NCBI GenBank assembly: GCA_902776845.1
Contig: CACYRM010000004.1
Span: forward strand, 3,814-50,160
DNA length: 46,347 nt
Source of the DNA: Oscillospiraceae bacterium
GTDB lineage: Bacteria; Bacillota; Clostridia; Saccharofermentanales; Saccharofermentanaceae
Direction: 5' to 3'
The notes under the pieces were generated by a model. The model saw only the letters and a list, made by a program, of their open reading frames with translations, made no database searches and had not been told where the DNA came from. Each line of letters begins with the position of its first letter. Position 1 is the stretch's first letter. Positions 8,399 to 16,469 of this stretch are shown here, piece by piece. A program made the position numbers and the translations under genes.

Positions 8399-9100
8399 TT
8401 AACCCGGCAATATACCGGCAAGCTGCCCTGAAGAAGTACAAATATATGCAGCAAGGCCTTTCTCATCGGCTCCGCCGTTTTTGTTAAGCCAAACACTCTT
8501 TATTCCGGCATTATATGCGCCTTCAACATCCGTCTCGTATATATCACCGATAAAAATGATTTCTTTTCTGTCTTCTTGAGGATTCTCTTTCAAAGCATGA
8601 CTTATCGCCAATTCAAAAAAATCCCTGCAGGGCTTTATCCTGCCAAAATCCGCACTGGACCATAGCTTGCTAAAGTATTTGCCTATGCCGAATCTGTTAA
8701 GGACCTCCATAAGAGCCTCTCCGCTGAAGCTGCTGTTCGACAGAACATACATCGGAATATTTTTCTGCCTGCATTCTTCAAGAAAACTTACCATGCAGGG
8801 ATCAAGTTCAAATTCATTGCACAGCATCAGGAAATCCGCTTCCTCATCCGCGCTCATATGGGTTTTGTCCCCGCCGAACCGTCCGGCAAACGAAGTAATC
8901 TCTTCCTTCACGAACGGGAATTCTTTTCCTTCCGCATGCCTTAACATAAGCCGACGGAACAATTCCTCCCCGTATTCCTTCATATCCTCGAACTTGCACT
9001 TGTCTTGATAATAATTCTCCCACAGGACTTTGAGACCGCGGTTAAAATCTATGCTTTTGCTGTTAAGCAATGTCTCGAAATAGTCAAATATAAGAATCAC
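8399..9100 (-). CDS. HAD-superfamily hydrolase
   Basis: The protein has 233 residues and all four HAD motifs: motif I IFDYFETL with nucleophile D6, motif II VLSNS (S121), motif III lysine in GRIKP (K156), and motif IV IGDIYETD (D186, D191). A helical cap lies between motifs I and II (about 15-95). The second aspartate of the usual DxD motif is phenylalanine here (F8), as in the haloacid-dehalogenase-like branch, where the residue varies, so phosphatase activity is not certain. The start is GTG at 9100 with AAGGA about 10 nt upstream. The gene stands alone between a lipoprotein gene and tRNA-Leu. Substrate unknown. Confidence 0.82.
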   Translation of the reverse strand: MILIFDYFETLLNSKSIDFNRGLKVLWENYYQDKCKFEDMKEYGEELFRRLMLRHAEGKEFPFVKEEITSFAGRFGGDKTHMSADEEADFLMLCNEFELDPCMVSFLEECRQKNIPMYVLSNSSFSGEALMEVLNRFGIGKYFSKLWSSADFGRIKPCRDFFELAISHALKENPQEDRKEIIFIGDIYETDVEGAYNAGIKSVWLNKNGGADEKGLAAYICTSSGQLAGILPG

Positions 9101-9154
9101 GATAATACGTTCCTTTTAATTGGTATATACAGATAATACCTTACACTCAACAAA

Positions 9155-9183
9155 AAAGACTGTCCCATTTTGAGACAGTCTTT
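9155..9183 (-). terminator. Rho-independent terminator of tRNA-Leu
   Basis: On the minus strand the stem AAAGACTGTCTCA / TGGGACAGTCTTT (13 bp with one G-U pair, triloop AAA) is followed by a T-run. It begins a few bases after the tRNA CCA end and shares its central sequence with the hairpins at 13105 and 45762. Confidence 0.8.
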
Positions 9184-9189
9184 AAGACT

Positions 9190-9276
9190 TGGTGCAGATG
9201 GCGGGACTTGAACCCGCACGAGATTGCTCCCACTAGCACCTGAAGCTAGCGCGTCTGCCAATTCCACCACATCTGC
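9190..9276 (-). tRNA. tRNA-Leu (anticodon CAG)
   Basis: The minus strand folds as a class II tRNA. The acceptor stem GCAGATG pairs with CATCTGC. The D-loop contains AATTGGCAGAC, the anticodon arm is CTAGC-TTCAGGT-GCTAG with anticodon CAG, a long variable arm follows, and the T-arm contains GGTTCAAGTCC. The 3' CCA is encoded. A promoter lies directly upstream and a strong terminator directly downstream, so it is a single-gene transcript. It reads CTG codons. Confidence 0.97.
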
Positions 9277-9287
9277 GTGCGCGTTTG

Positions 9288-9316
9288 ATTTTATAACAAG
9301 AAGAATTAATTTTCAA
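9288..9316 (-). promoter_or_regulatory. Promoter of tRNA-Leu
   Basis: TTGAAA (9311-9316), a 17-nt spacer and TAAAAT (9288-9293) on the minus strand place the start about 5 nt before the mature tRNA 5' end. Confidence 0.7.
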
Positions 9317-9340
9317 TAAGGACATATATCTTCATTAGGT

Positions 9341-9346
9341 TATAAT
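9341..9346 (+). promoter_or_regulatory. -10 element abutting the helicase start codon
   Basis: A perfect TATAAT ends 6 nt before the ATG at 9353, with no ribosome site between. If used, it would give a leaderless mRNA. The -35 region is poor. Confidence 0.4.
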
Positions 9347-9352
9347 CTCAAT

Positions 9353-11722
9353 ATGAACAAAATTAGCGTCTCCGTTACAGATCTGGCAGCCTATATTTCG
9401 CGCCGCGGCAATCTTGCCGGCGGGTCCTACGGTTCTGTATCGGCGGTTGAAGGAACAAGGCTCCATCAGAGGGTCTTTTCCGACCTGAAAAAGGCTTACG
9501 GGGATATAGTCGTAACCGAGGAAGCACTGCTTTATGACTTCATCTCCGAAGACGGGATATGCCTATCCGTCAACGGAAGGTTCGATGCCATGATGCTCGA
9601 AAACGGCAAAACGCCGATGCTTTTCGAGATCAAGTCATTTAATTCAACCAAAGAGAGCTTTGAGGCGCTTGTCCGCCCGGAGCATGTAACCCAGTTAAAG
9701 CTCTATGGAGCAATGTATCTTCTCACTAATTCGGATACGCTGGATATCTCGCTGACATTGAGATATGTGTCAATCACGACTCTCGACAGCTACGAGAACA
9801 CATACACGATGTCATTTGAGGAAGCTGAGAGCTTTTGGGAGGAAACCTGTGCGGAATATTGTGTTTTTGCGAAAACACTGCTCGACTATCAGTCAAGTCT
9901 GATGGACAGCGTGACAACCATAAGGTTTCCATTCGATAACATAAGACCGGGCCAGAAGGAATTCATGAAGAAAGCCCTTCTGGCGCTGAATTCCGGTGAG
10001 GCATTCTTCGTCGAGGCTCCAACGGGCATCGGAAAGACAGTCTCAGTGCTCTACCCTGCAGTAAAAGGACTTATCAAGAACAGATATGACCAGATCTTCT
10101 ATCTGACAGCTAAAGAGGCCACGAGGGGTGTAGCGGAAGCCACACTTGACCAGATGCGCAGACAGGGGCTTATATTAAGATCCATAACATTAAGGTCCAA
10201 GGAAAAGATGTGTCCGTTCGGAACGGAATGTGATGCCAAATTCTGTCCCCTTGCCAAGGATTACTACGGAAAGCTCAAGGACGCTTTGGCTGAATCTCTG
10301 CTGATCGACAACATCACGCCCGAGAAGATCACTGAGATCGCCCTGAAACACGGCATCTGCCCTCATGAATTCATGATCGACACCATGAATTACTGCACTG
10401 TTGTCATCGGCGACTATAACCATATCTTCAGCCCAAGGGTTTCACTTGCTTCCAAAGAACCGGGCAACCAGAGGATCGCTGTCCTTGTCGACGAGGCGCA
10501 CAACATGATCGACAGAGGCCGCGATATGTTCTCCGCCTCGTTCTCGTTAAGTCTTATCGACGAGATGATAAAAGATTTCAAGGGCCGCAACACCAAGATC
10601 GAGACGATGCTCCACCAGTTACGCAATTATTTCGTGAATATCGGAACATGCTTCGATTCCTCAAGTTCCGGCTTCAAGCTGATGGAACAGGCAGATGAGA
10701 ATAAAGTCTTAATGACAGAGAACTGGGAAGCCATGAGGCAGCCGCCAAGGCAGCTCTATGCGAAGCTCTGGTTCACGATAAGAAATCTGTCACCCATCCT
10801 GGATAATCTCGAACAGGGTGTCTGCAGGAGAACTGCGGTCAAATTCTTCTTTGAGGCAAGATTTTTCCTTACTGTACTGGAGCATTATTTCGACAACGCA
10901 TATATAACGACGGCATCGCGGGACAACGGTGACATTACTATAACCCTGGACTGCCTTGACTGCGCGGCAAAGCTGGACTATATAATCAAAGACCGTATGT
11001 CGGTCATATTCTTTTCGGCAACATTTACGCCTTACGAATACTACCGTAACTGCCTTGTGGGGCCGGACTGCGACTATTCGTCTTTCTTAAGGCTTCCTTC
11101 GCCCTTCCCGCCCGAAAACCTCGAGATAATGATCGACTCGGACATATCGACAACATATAAGAACCGTTCGGTCACCAGGTATGATCTTGTATTAAAGATC
11201 ACTGACTGCCTGGCCGGAAGGACCGGCAACCATATGATATTCTTCCCCTCATTCGAGTACATGAACCAGATAATGCCGGAGATCGGGACAGAACTCAGTA
11301 AAAGAGGCATCACGGGATATAAGATAATCACCCAGGTCACAGATATGACGGGTGTCGAGAAAGATGAATTTCTGCAGAGCTTCAGTGAACCTTACGACGG
11401 ACTTCTTATCGGTGCAGCGGTATTGGGAGGCCACTTCGGTGAGGGCATTGACCTTGTCGGTGATAAGCTTACAGGCGTTGTCATTGTCGGTGTGGGACTG
11501 CCCAAGATTACTCCCGAACGTCAGATATTAAGCAATTACTACTCGGAGAAATTCGGTGACGGATTCTCTTTTGCTTACAGATTCCCAGGATGGCAGAAAG
11601 TCCTTCAGGCTGTCGGCCGTGTTATCAGAACCGAGAATGATACGGGCTTTGCGCTCCTCATAGATGAAAGACTCGCAAAGCCCGAATATATCATGCTTTA
11701 TCCTGATCACTGGAAGATCTGA
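9353..11722 (+). CDS. Fe-S helicase of the DinG/XPD type with N-terminal PD-(D/E)XK nuclease domain
   Basis: The protein has 789 residues. The N-terminal 180 residues show the order of a RecB/Cas4-like nuclease: H38, D78 (NGRFDAM), E92-x-K94 (LFEIKS) and Q114 (QLKLYGAMY). The helicase part starts near 195, with Walker A APTGIGKT (222-229), DEAH (380-383) and a late motif VI QAVGRVIRT. Between motifs Ia and II lie four cysteines, C287, C293, C298 and C336, in the position of the XPD/DinG iron-sulfur cluster. This predicts a 5'-3' DNA helicase/nuclease acting in repair or on structured DNA. Some Clostridia carry such single-chain proteins outside CRISPR loci; no cas gene is present here. It is one of few plus-strand genes and lacks a Shine-Dalgarno site. 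Confidence 0.88.
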   Translation: MNKISVSVTDLAAYISRRGNLAGGSYGSVSAVEGTRLHQRVFSDLKKAYGDIVVTEEALLYDFISEDGICLSVNGRFDAMMLENGKTPMLFEIKSFNSTKESFEALVRPEHVTQLKLYGAMYLLTNSDTLDISLTLRYVSITTLDSYENTYTMSFEEAESFWEETCAEYCVFAKTLLDYQSSLMDSVTTIRFPFDNIRPGQKEFMKKALLALNSGEAFFVEAPTGIGKTVSVLYPAVKGLIKNRYDQIFYLTAKEATRGVAEATLDQMRRQGLILRSITLRSKEKMCPFGTECDAKFCPLAKDYYGKLKDALAESLLIDNITPEKITEIALKHGICPHEFMIDTMNYCTVVIGDYNHIFSPRVSLASKEPGNQRIAVLVDEAHNMIDRGRDMFSASFSLSLIDEMIKDFKGRNTKIETMLHQLRNYFVNIGTCFDSSSSGFKLMEQADENKVLMTENWEAMRQPPRQLYAKLWFTIRNLSPILDNLEQGVCRRTAVKFFFEARFFLTVLEHYFDNAYITTASRDNGDITITLDCLDCAAKLDYIIKDRMSVIFFSATFTPYEYYRNCLVGPDCDYSSFLRLPSPFPPENLEIMIDSDISTTYKNRSVTRYDLVLKITDCLAGRTGNHMIFFPSFEYMNQIMPEIGTELSKRGITGYKIITQVTDMTGVEKDEFLQSFSEPYDGLLIGAAVLGGHFGEGIDLVGDKLTGVVIVGVGLPKITPERQILSNYYSEKFGDGFSFAYRFPGWQKVLQAVGRVIRTENDTGFALLIDERLAKPEYIMLYPDHWKI

Positions 11723-11741
11723 GATCCTCCATACCGGTTTA

Positions 11742-12947
11742 TTACATTACCAGTGTTGTTTCAGAAGGCTCGGAACCAACAGTGATTACGCCGTTGACGC
11801 CTTCTATCTCATATGTACCCTTTGTACCCTTAACTGTAACAAGGCCGTCGCTGTTTGTACGGATTACCTCGCCTTTTGTCCACCACTCGCCCTTAACAAG
11901 GCTCAGGAGCTTATCATAAGCAGGCTTGCATCTGTTATCCTTTGTGACAAGACCTGAAGGCGCATTGAGCCATGCTCCGTCAGCGAAATCCCAGCCTGTA
12001 ATGGCCTTGATGTTGGGATCTGCAAAGAGGATCCTGTACATCTCTTCCCATTCTCTTGCCTGTCTTGCTTCACCCTCATCGGTTGTAGGCCATTCATCAA
12101 CCTGCCAGTCGTTAAGGTCCTCAATATAAGCAGGCATTATCTCACCGGAGATCAAAGTATTCTCAGTAAAATGGATCGGCAGACCGAATCTTCCGAATCT
12201 CTTTAGCACATCACGAAGCTTTGCCTCACCCCAATAGCCCTGATGCTGATGGGACTGAATGCCGATTGCGGAGATCTCAACACCTGCATCAAGACATTCC
12301 TCGATAAGCTTCTCATAATTAGGTGATGTGTTGAAATCATTGATCAGGAAAGTTCCATCAGGATTTGCAGCCTTTGCAGCAGCGAAAACTTCCTTTACGA
12401 GATTCACCCTTCCATATCTTTTGCAGAGTCTGGTTACGGCGTTATCGTATTTATCGAAAACAGGCATAATAACAACTTCGTTGATAACATCCCAGAAATC
12501 GATAACACCCTTAAAAGCCGTTACTTCCCTGTTGATCCTCGCAAGCTGCTTGTCCATTATGACTTCATCCGGATAATCCATAAGCCAGTCAGCACAGACC
12601 GTATGCCAGCAAAGAGGATGTCCCTTGGGAGTCACATTATTGGCTCTTAATGTTTTAGCGGCTTTCATAAGGAACTCAAATTGAGGCTCTCCCTCCTTGG
12701 GTTCATATCTTCCCCAGTAAAAAGGAAGAGTACCGTAATTCATAAGAGCGAGCCATTTTTCGATCCTGTCAGGACCGCCGGGCATTTCGGCATAGTAAAG
12801 AAAATCAAAAGCTCCGCTTCCGAAAAGAAATTCATGAGACTTCTGATTAAGCACAAGTTCCTTACCGGCCACGGGATTTCCGTTTTTATCTATAATTCTG
12901 ACAAGGGCTTCACCTATACGGTGCGAAGGGGTTGTTGAAGGATTCAT
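11742..12947 (-). CDS. Endo-1,4-beta-xylanase, GH10, without signal peptide
   Basis: The protein has 401 residues. The GH10 barrel shows GHPLCWH (109-115), the acid/base in WDVINE (E157) and the nucleophile in HFTENTL (E262), with WDFADGAW near the end of the barrel. A beta-rich segment precedes it (about 11-45; ALVRIIDKNGNPVAG), and a small C-terminal domain (about 355-401) is probably an accessory Ig-like fold. The lack of a secretion signal suggests it trims imported xylo-oligosaccharides rather than polymeric xylan. The ATG at 12947 has AAAGGA upstream. It converges with the helicase gene, leaving 19 bp with no clear terminator. The enzyme could work with the cytosolic GH51 enzyme at 5810-7321, but the genes are not co-transcribed. 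Confidence 0.94.
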   Translation of the reverse strand: MNPSTTPSHRIGEALVRIIDKNGNPVAGKELVLNQKSHEFLFGSGAFDFLYYAEMPGGPDRIEKWLALMNYGTLPFYWGRYEPKEGEPQFEFLMKAAKTLRANNVTPKGHPLCWHTVCADWLMDYPDEVIMDKQLARINREVTAFKGVIDFWDVINEVVIMPVFDKYDNAVTRLCKRYGRVNLVKEVFAAAKAANPDGTFLINDFNTSPNYEKLIEECLDAGVEISAIGIQSHQHQGYWGEAKLRDVLKRFGRFGLPIHFTENTLISGEIMPAYIEDLNDWQVDEWPTTDEGEARQAREWEEMYRILFADPNIKAITGWDFADGAWLNAPSGLVTKDNRCKPAYDKLLSLVKGEWWTKGEVIRTNSDGLVTVKGTKGTYEIEGVNGVITVGSEPSETTLVM

Positions 12948-12984
12948 AGGGCTGTTCCTTTCTTCGCTTTATATTTCTGAAATG

Positions 12985-12990
12985 ATTATA
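12985..12990 (-). promoter_or_regulatory. -10 element of the xylanase gene
   Basis: TATAAT on the minus strand about 38 nt before the start codon. The -35 is unclear, and no carbon-catabolite (cre) site was recognised in 12948-13104. Confidence 0.35.
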
Positions 12991-13104
12991 AATTATTTAT
13001 GCATAAAAATCGTGTCATATATATTTCTTAAATGTTTGATAGATAACCCGAGCTGTGTATTACGGCTGATCTTCCGACAGAAATATATAATAAAAGCGAT
13101 CAAA

Positions 13105-13148
13105 AACTAACAGGGGCTGTCCCGCACTTGTGAGACAGCCCCTTAGTT
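13105..13148 (-). terminator. Terminator of the clostripain-family gene
   Basis: The inverted repeat AACTAA plus GGGGCTGTC pairs with GACAGCCCC plus TTAGTT. On the minus strand it ends in TTAGTTTTT; the plus strand also has a T-run, so it may stop transcripts from both sides. The core CTGTCTCA...GGGACAG is shared with the hairpins at 9155 and 45762. Confidence 0.75.
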
Positions 13149-13172
13149 CTTTTTTTTCTGTATCAGATCAGA

Positions 13173-15584
13173 TTAATCCTCATAGAACCAGACATCACCA
13201 TTCTCATCAACAGTGAAAGCGGTGAAATCAGTCATAAGGTAATCACGGTATATATCTTCGATAATGAATGTGTACAGGAAGTCACCTTCAAAGAGAAGAC
13301 CATATACAAGCTCAACATTACCGCTTACGGTATATTCTTCACCCATGTACAAGGATTCCGTCATATCATCATCAAGCGTAATGCTTGTATAAAGAGGAAT
13401 TATCTTATCGCCATCCTTGAGGTTTGTTATATTCTTGGATGCCGCACCGCCATTCGTCATACCGTCACAGGCACCTTCGATCTCGATCGAACCGTCTGCA
13501 ATTGTCATACGGATACGGAGATATGTCTCCACACCGTTAAGCATTACGGGAGAAGTAAAGATTACAAACTCATCGTTCTTATCAAGGATCGTCATTGAAA
13601 GATTCTGACCGTCAGGAAGCGAGAGCCAGTAACCGTCAAACAAGTCTGCAAATGATCCGTTTTCCCAATCGCAGTCGATATCATATGTATCACCGAGAAG
13701 GATAACCTCATTCTCGTCAACAAGCATGAAGACCATTGCGTAAACATCAGAACAGTGGTCAAGAGAATACTTTGTCAGAGTAAATCTGTATGTTCCCTGG
13801 TCATCCATTGAAGGAGCGCGGAGGAACTTAATGTGATTGCTCTCACCTGTTTTCTCGATGGAATCCGCATAATCGTAACGGTTAGTCTGGGTGGGAGCAC
13901 AGCGGTATGAACATGAGGAAGCATCATATTCATAGTTGCAGTTCCAGTTCCAGCATCCGCTGTCATCATAATAATAGTCATCGGAATAATCCGAACATAC
14001 CTGATCGGAGTAACAGTAATCATACTGTTCGGCATCAAGGCCGCTGCCTGCTATTTCTTCCCATTGCTCGGTAACTTCATTGAAGTAATAGTAGATTCCG
14101 CTATTTTCATCATATGCGTAATATTCATTATCTTCAAGGAAATACCATATTCCTTCCTCAGCATCATAATAGTAATTGGAATCCAGCTCAGCATTCTGGC
14201 TGCCGTAATCACCGTAATAGATCGAAGCGCTGAAATCACGGCGGTCAATAAACTGCATATAGTAAGGGCTGATACAGATGTCGCTGAATACAGTCAGTTC
14301 CTCGGAACCGCCGAGCTGAACCGGGAAATATAGAGAAAGACCGCAGGAATCCGGATGATCCGGTCCGTGTATCTTATAGAGAACAGCATCATCCACCGCG
14401 CTTCTTACGGCAGCGACATTAGATGAATAATCACTGCAGCTTTTAGCAAGAGCGCAAACATCGAGCATGTTGAAGCACCCGCCTTCGGAAACGCTTGATC
14501 CGAAGATCTCTGTAGACTCGATCTGACGGATCATTGTCGAGAGGCTGTCAGCATCTTCGCCGTTCTCGTAAACATCTTTCGCGAAATCGTTAAAGCTCAT
14601 TACGACCTGGTCCATCTTTGAAAGGTCGATTACGGACAGTGTGCAGACCTCGTAATCTCCGATATCAATACAACCCTGATAAAAAGAATCACAAACGACC
14701 TTTCCAAGGTCTGCGCCGGATGCTCCGGGATTTTCAGCAAGGAAATTTCCGATCTCGGTGTAGTTCCACCCTGCGCCGGGTTCTATCTCTTCAGAGCCGT
14801 ACATATATTTCGCATAATTGGCAAGGATATTGGCGGCTTCAACACTTCCCATGAGGCATGCGTCAAATCCGATGAACTCCCATTTCTCAGTCATATATTG
14901 CTGGGCTGTGAGAAGTGCGCTGTCGACCTCTCTGAGTGCAAGTGCATCATCTCCGTGTCTCTCATCGAAGCATACACCGGTAATGGATCCTCCGCCGTGA
15001 TTCCAGAGGATAAGTCCCATATTGTCTGCCGGATAATTCTCCAAGCCCCAGACAAGATAATCGGCAAGAGTATCCGAATCACCCATCGGAAGGTCTTCAC
15101 CTTCATACACTTTAGTGATATCACCGTTTTCGACAACAAAACGCTCGATCCTGTCTGCATTAATACCGTCGTAATACCACTGGTTTGTACCGCCAGTCTG
15201 AATAACAAACTTATAATCCGAATTTTCTGTAGCCATGCACATCTCGGCGACATCAGTTATGGCAGCGCCGCCGTCTGATTCGAGATCGGTACCGCAAAGA
15301 TATACAAATACAGTCCATGTGCCGGCTTCACCCATCGGCTCACCGGAGAGTTCGGGACGTAAGATCGACATCTCACCGGTCTCCCTGTTAACGGACATCT
15401 GCATGGCTGTTACATCAGCAGCCCTGTATCCTCCGTTGTTACCCGGATCTGATTCATCCGGAACAGATTCCTCGGTCTGATCATCATCCCAATCCTCTTC
15501 ATCGCATGCGCAAAGACTGAAGATCATTGAACAGGCCATAACGGAAGCAATCATTCTCTTAAAGAAATTGGCAGTTTTCTTCAT
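13173..15584 (-). CDS. Clostripain-family (C11) cysteine peptidase, surface lipoprotein
   Basis: The protein has 803 residues. The lipoprotein signal has lipobox LCAC (C27), followed by an acidic, Asp/Glu/Pro-rich spacer. The peptidase C11 domain (about 88-450) has the catalytic His in LILWNHGGG (H196) and Cys in GFDACLMG (C243), as in clostripain and clan CD proteases that cut after basic residues. Residues about 455-575 form an unusual stretch rich in Tyr, Asp, Glu, Cys and Trp, then a beta-rich C-terminal domain of unknown type (585-803) that may hold substrate or wall. It would act on the outer face of the membrane. It has its own promoter and terminator, so it is a single-gene unit. ATG at 15584 with GAGG upstream. 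Confidence 0.88.
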   Translation of the reverse strand: MKKTANFFKRMIASVMACSMIFSLCACDEEDWDDDQTEESVPDESDPGNNGGYRAADVTAMQMSVNRETGEMSILRPELSGEPMGEAGTWTVFVYLCGTDLESDGGAAITDVAEMCMATENSDYKFVIQTGGTNQWYYDGINADRIERFVVENGDITKVYEGEDLPMGDSDTLADYLVWGLENYPADNMGLILWNHGGGSITGVCFDERHGDDALALREVDSALLTAQQYMTEKWEFIGFDACLMGSVEAANILANYAKYMYGSEEIEPGAGWNYTEIGNFLAENPGASGADLGKVVCDSFYQGCIDIGDYEVCTLSVIDLSKMDQVVMSFNDFAKDVYENGEDADSLSTMIRQIESTEIFGSSVSEGGCFNMLDVCALAKSCSDYSSNVAAVRSAVDDAVLYKIHGPDHPDSCGLSLYFPVQLGGSEELTVFSDICISPYYMQFIDRRDFSASIYYGDYGSQNAELDSNYYYDAEEGIWYFLEDNEYYAYDENSGIYYYFNEVTEQWEEIAGSGLDAEQYDYCYSDQVCSDYSDDYYYDDSGCWNWNCNYEYDASSCSYRCAPTQTNRYDYADSIEKTGESNHIKFLRAPSMDDQGTYRFTLTKYSLDHCSDVYAMVFMLVDENEVILLGDTYDIDCDWENGSFADLFDGYWLSLPDGQNLSMTILDKNDEFVIFTSPVMLNGVETYLRIRMTIADGSIEIEGACDGMTNGGAASKNITNLKDGDKIIPLYTSITLDDDMTESLYMGEEYTVSGNVELVYGLLFEGDFLYTFIIEDIYRDYLMTDFTAFTVDENGDVWFYED

Positions 15585-15617
15585 GCTTTTAACCTCAACT
15601 TATATAAATCGAGGTGA

Positions 15618-15645
15618 ATTATAACATATAACCCTTACGGGACAA
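15618..15645 (-). promoter_or_regulatory. Promoter of the clostripain-family gene
   Basis: TTGTCC (15640-15645), a 16-nt spacer and TATAAT (15618-15623) on the minus strand; the -10 is extended (TGTTATAAT). Confidence 0.6.
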
Positions 15646-15734
15646 TCAGTTAAAACCTATATCAAATACTTCCGGCCAGAATGTCATCGATCTATTGCTT
15701 TTTTTATGCATTCATGCCTGATCGTATATCCTTA

Positions 15735-16469
15735 TCAAAGATTTCCCAGCACGGCAAGCGAATCATAGTTCTTTTCGAAATGCATCGAAAGATAGTCTGT
15801 CGTAAAATCCTTTAGCTCTTTCTCAGTCTTTTTATCAGCAGATGATGTAAAAAGTCTCTTCAGGTCGCACGTCGAAAAATAATTCAGAGCCTTTACAGAA
15901 GGCTCTTCAAGGAGTCTGTTAAAATTCTTGTTATGCTCCGAACCGCTGCCGGATATGTCGATCAGATATCTGTTCGGTTTATCGGCCGATGCTCTGTATG
16001 CAGGCTCCGAGAGATCATACTGTACGGTAAAGCCCGCCACAGTAAGAAGTCTCCAGTTAAACGCGGAATATATCAGCAGGTACTTATCCCTGTTGTTAGC
16101 AAGGTTATAGTATGCATAGACCGCAAGTTCATATGCTTCCCTGGCATTTTCCGTCTGTAACGTGCAGTCCATCAGACATGATGAGATATGCGCCGCAACC
16201 GTCATCTGCTCAAGACTGTCCATTATCTTAGAATTGCTTTCAATAATAGACGCGTCCTTAAGATAGTAGTATCCGTGAGATACGGAGACAACAAAGTCAC
16301 AGAGCATATAAGGCATCGAGAAACATCCGAACGAGCTCCCCGGTTTTGCAACACCTTTGGCGCAGATAGTAATAAGGCCCCTGTCAGCAGAAAGTACGGA
16401 TAAAAGCCTGTCCTTATCCTTATACTCGCTTGAACGGATTATAAGACCACGGCAGTTAAACGGATCCAT
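15735..16469 (-). CDS. recO: DNA repair protein RecO
   Basis: RecO helps RecR load RecA onto SSB-coated single-stranded DNA in the RecF pathway. The protein has 244 residues. The N-terminal OB fold (about 1-80) shows the family pattern GLIIRSSEYKDKDRLLSVLS and ITICAKGVAK, and the helical C-terminal domain contains YSAFNWRLLTVAGF. The clear CxxC zinc site of some RecO proteins is not seen. Its ATG overlaps the stop of the ybeY-era fusion by one base (TAATG), so it is translationally coupled and last in the long operon starting with ymdB. era-recO adjacency is standard in Firmicutes. No convincing terminator is seen in the 150 bp after it. Confidence 0.9.
   Translation of the reverse strand: MDPFNCRGLIIRSSEYKDKDRLLSVLSADRGLITICAKGVAKPGSSFGCFSMPYMLCDFVVSVSHGYYYLKDASIIESNSKIMDSLEQMTVAAHISSCLMDCTLQTENAREAYELAVYAYYNLANNRDKYLLIYSAFNWRLLTVAGFTVQYDLSEPAYRASADKPNRYLIDISGSGSEHNKNFNRLLEEPSVKALNYFSTCDLKRLFTSSADKKTEKELKDFTTDYLSMHFEKNYDSLAVLGNL

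Noticed and set aside
9353..11722. Helicase as a CRISPR-associated DinG
   Set aside because: No cas genes or arrays nearby and the N-terminal nuclease and iron-sulfur cysteines fit the general repair-type family.
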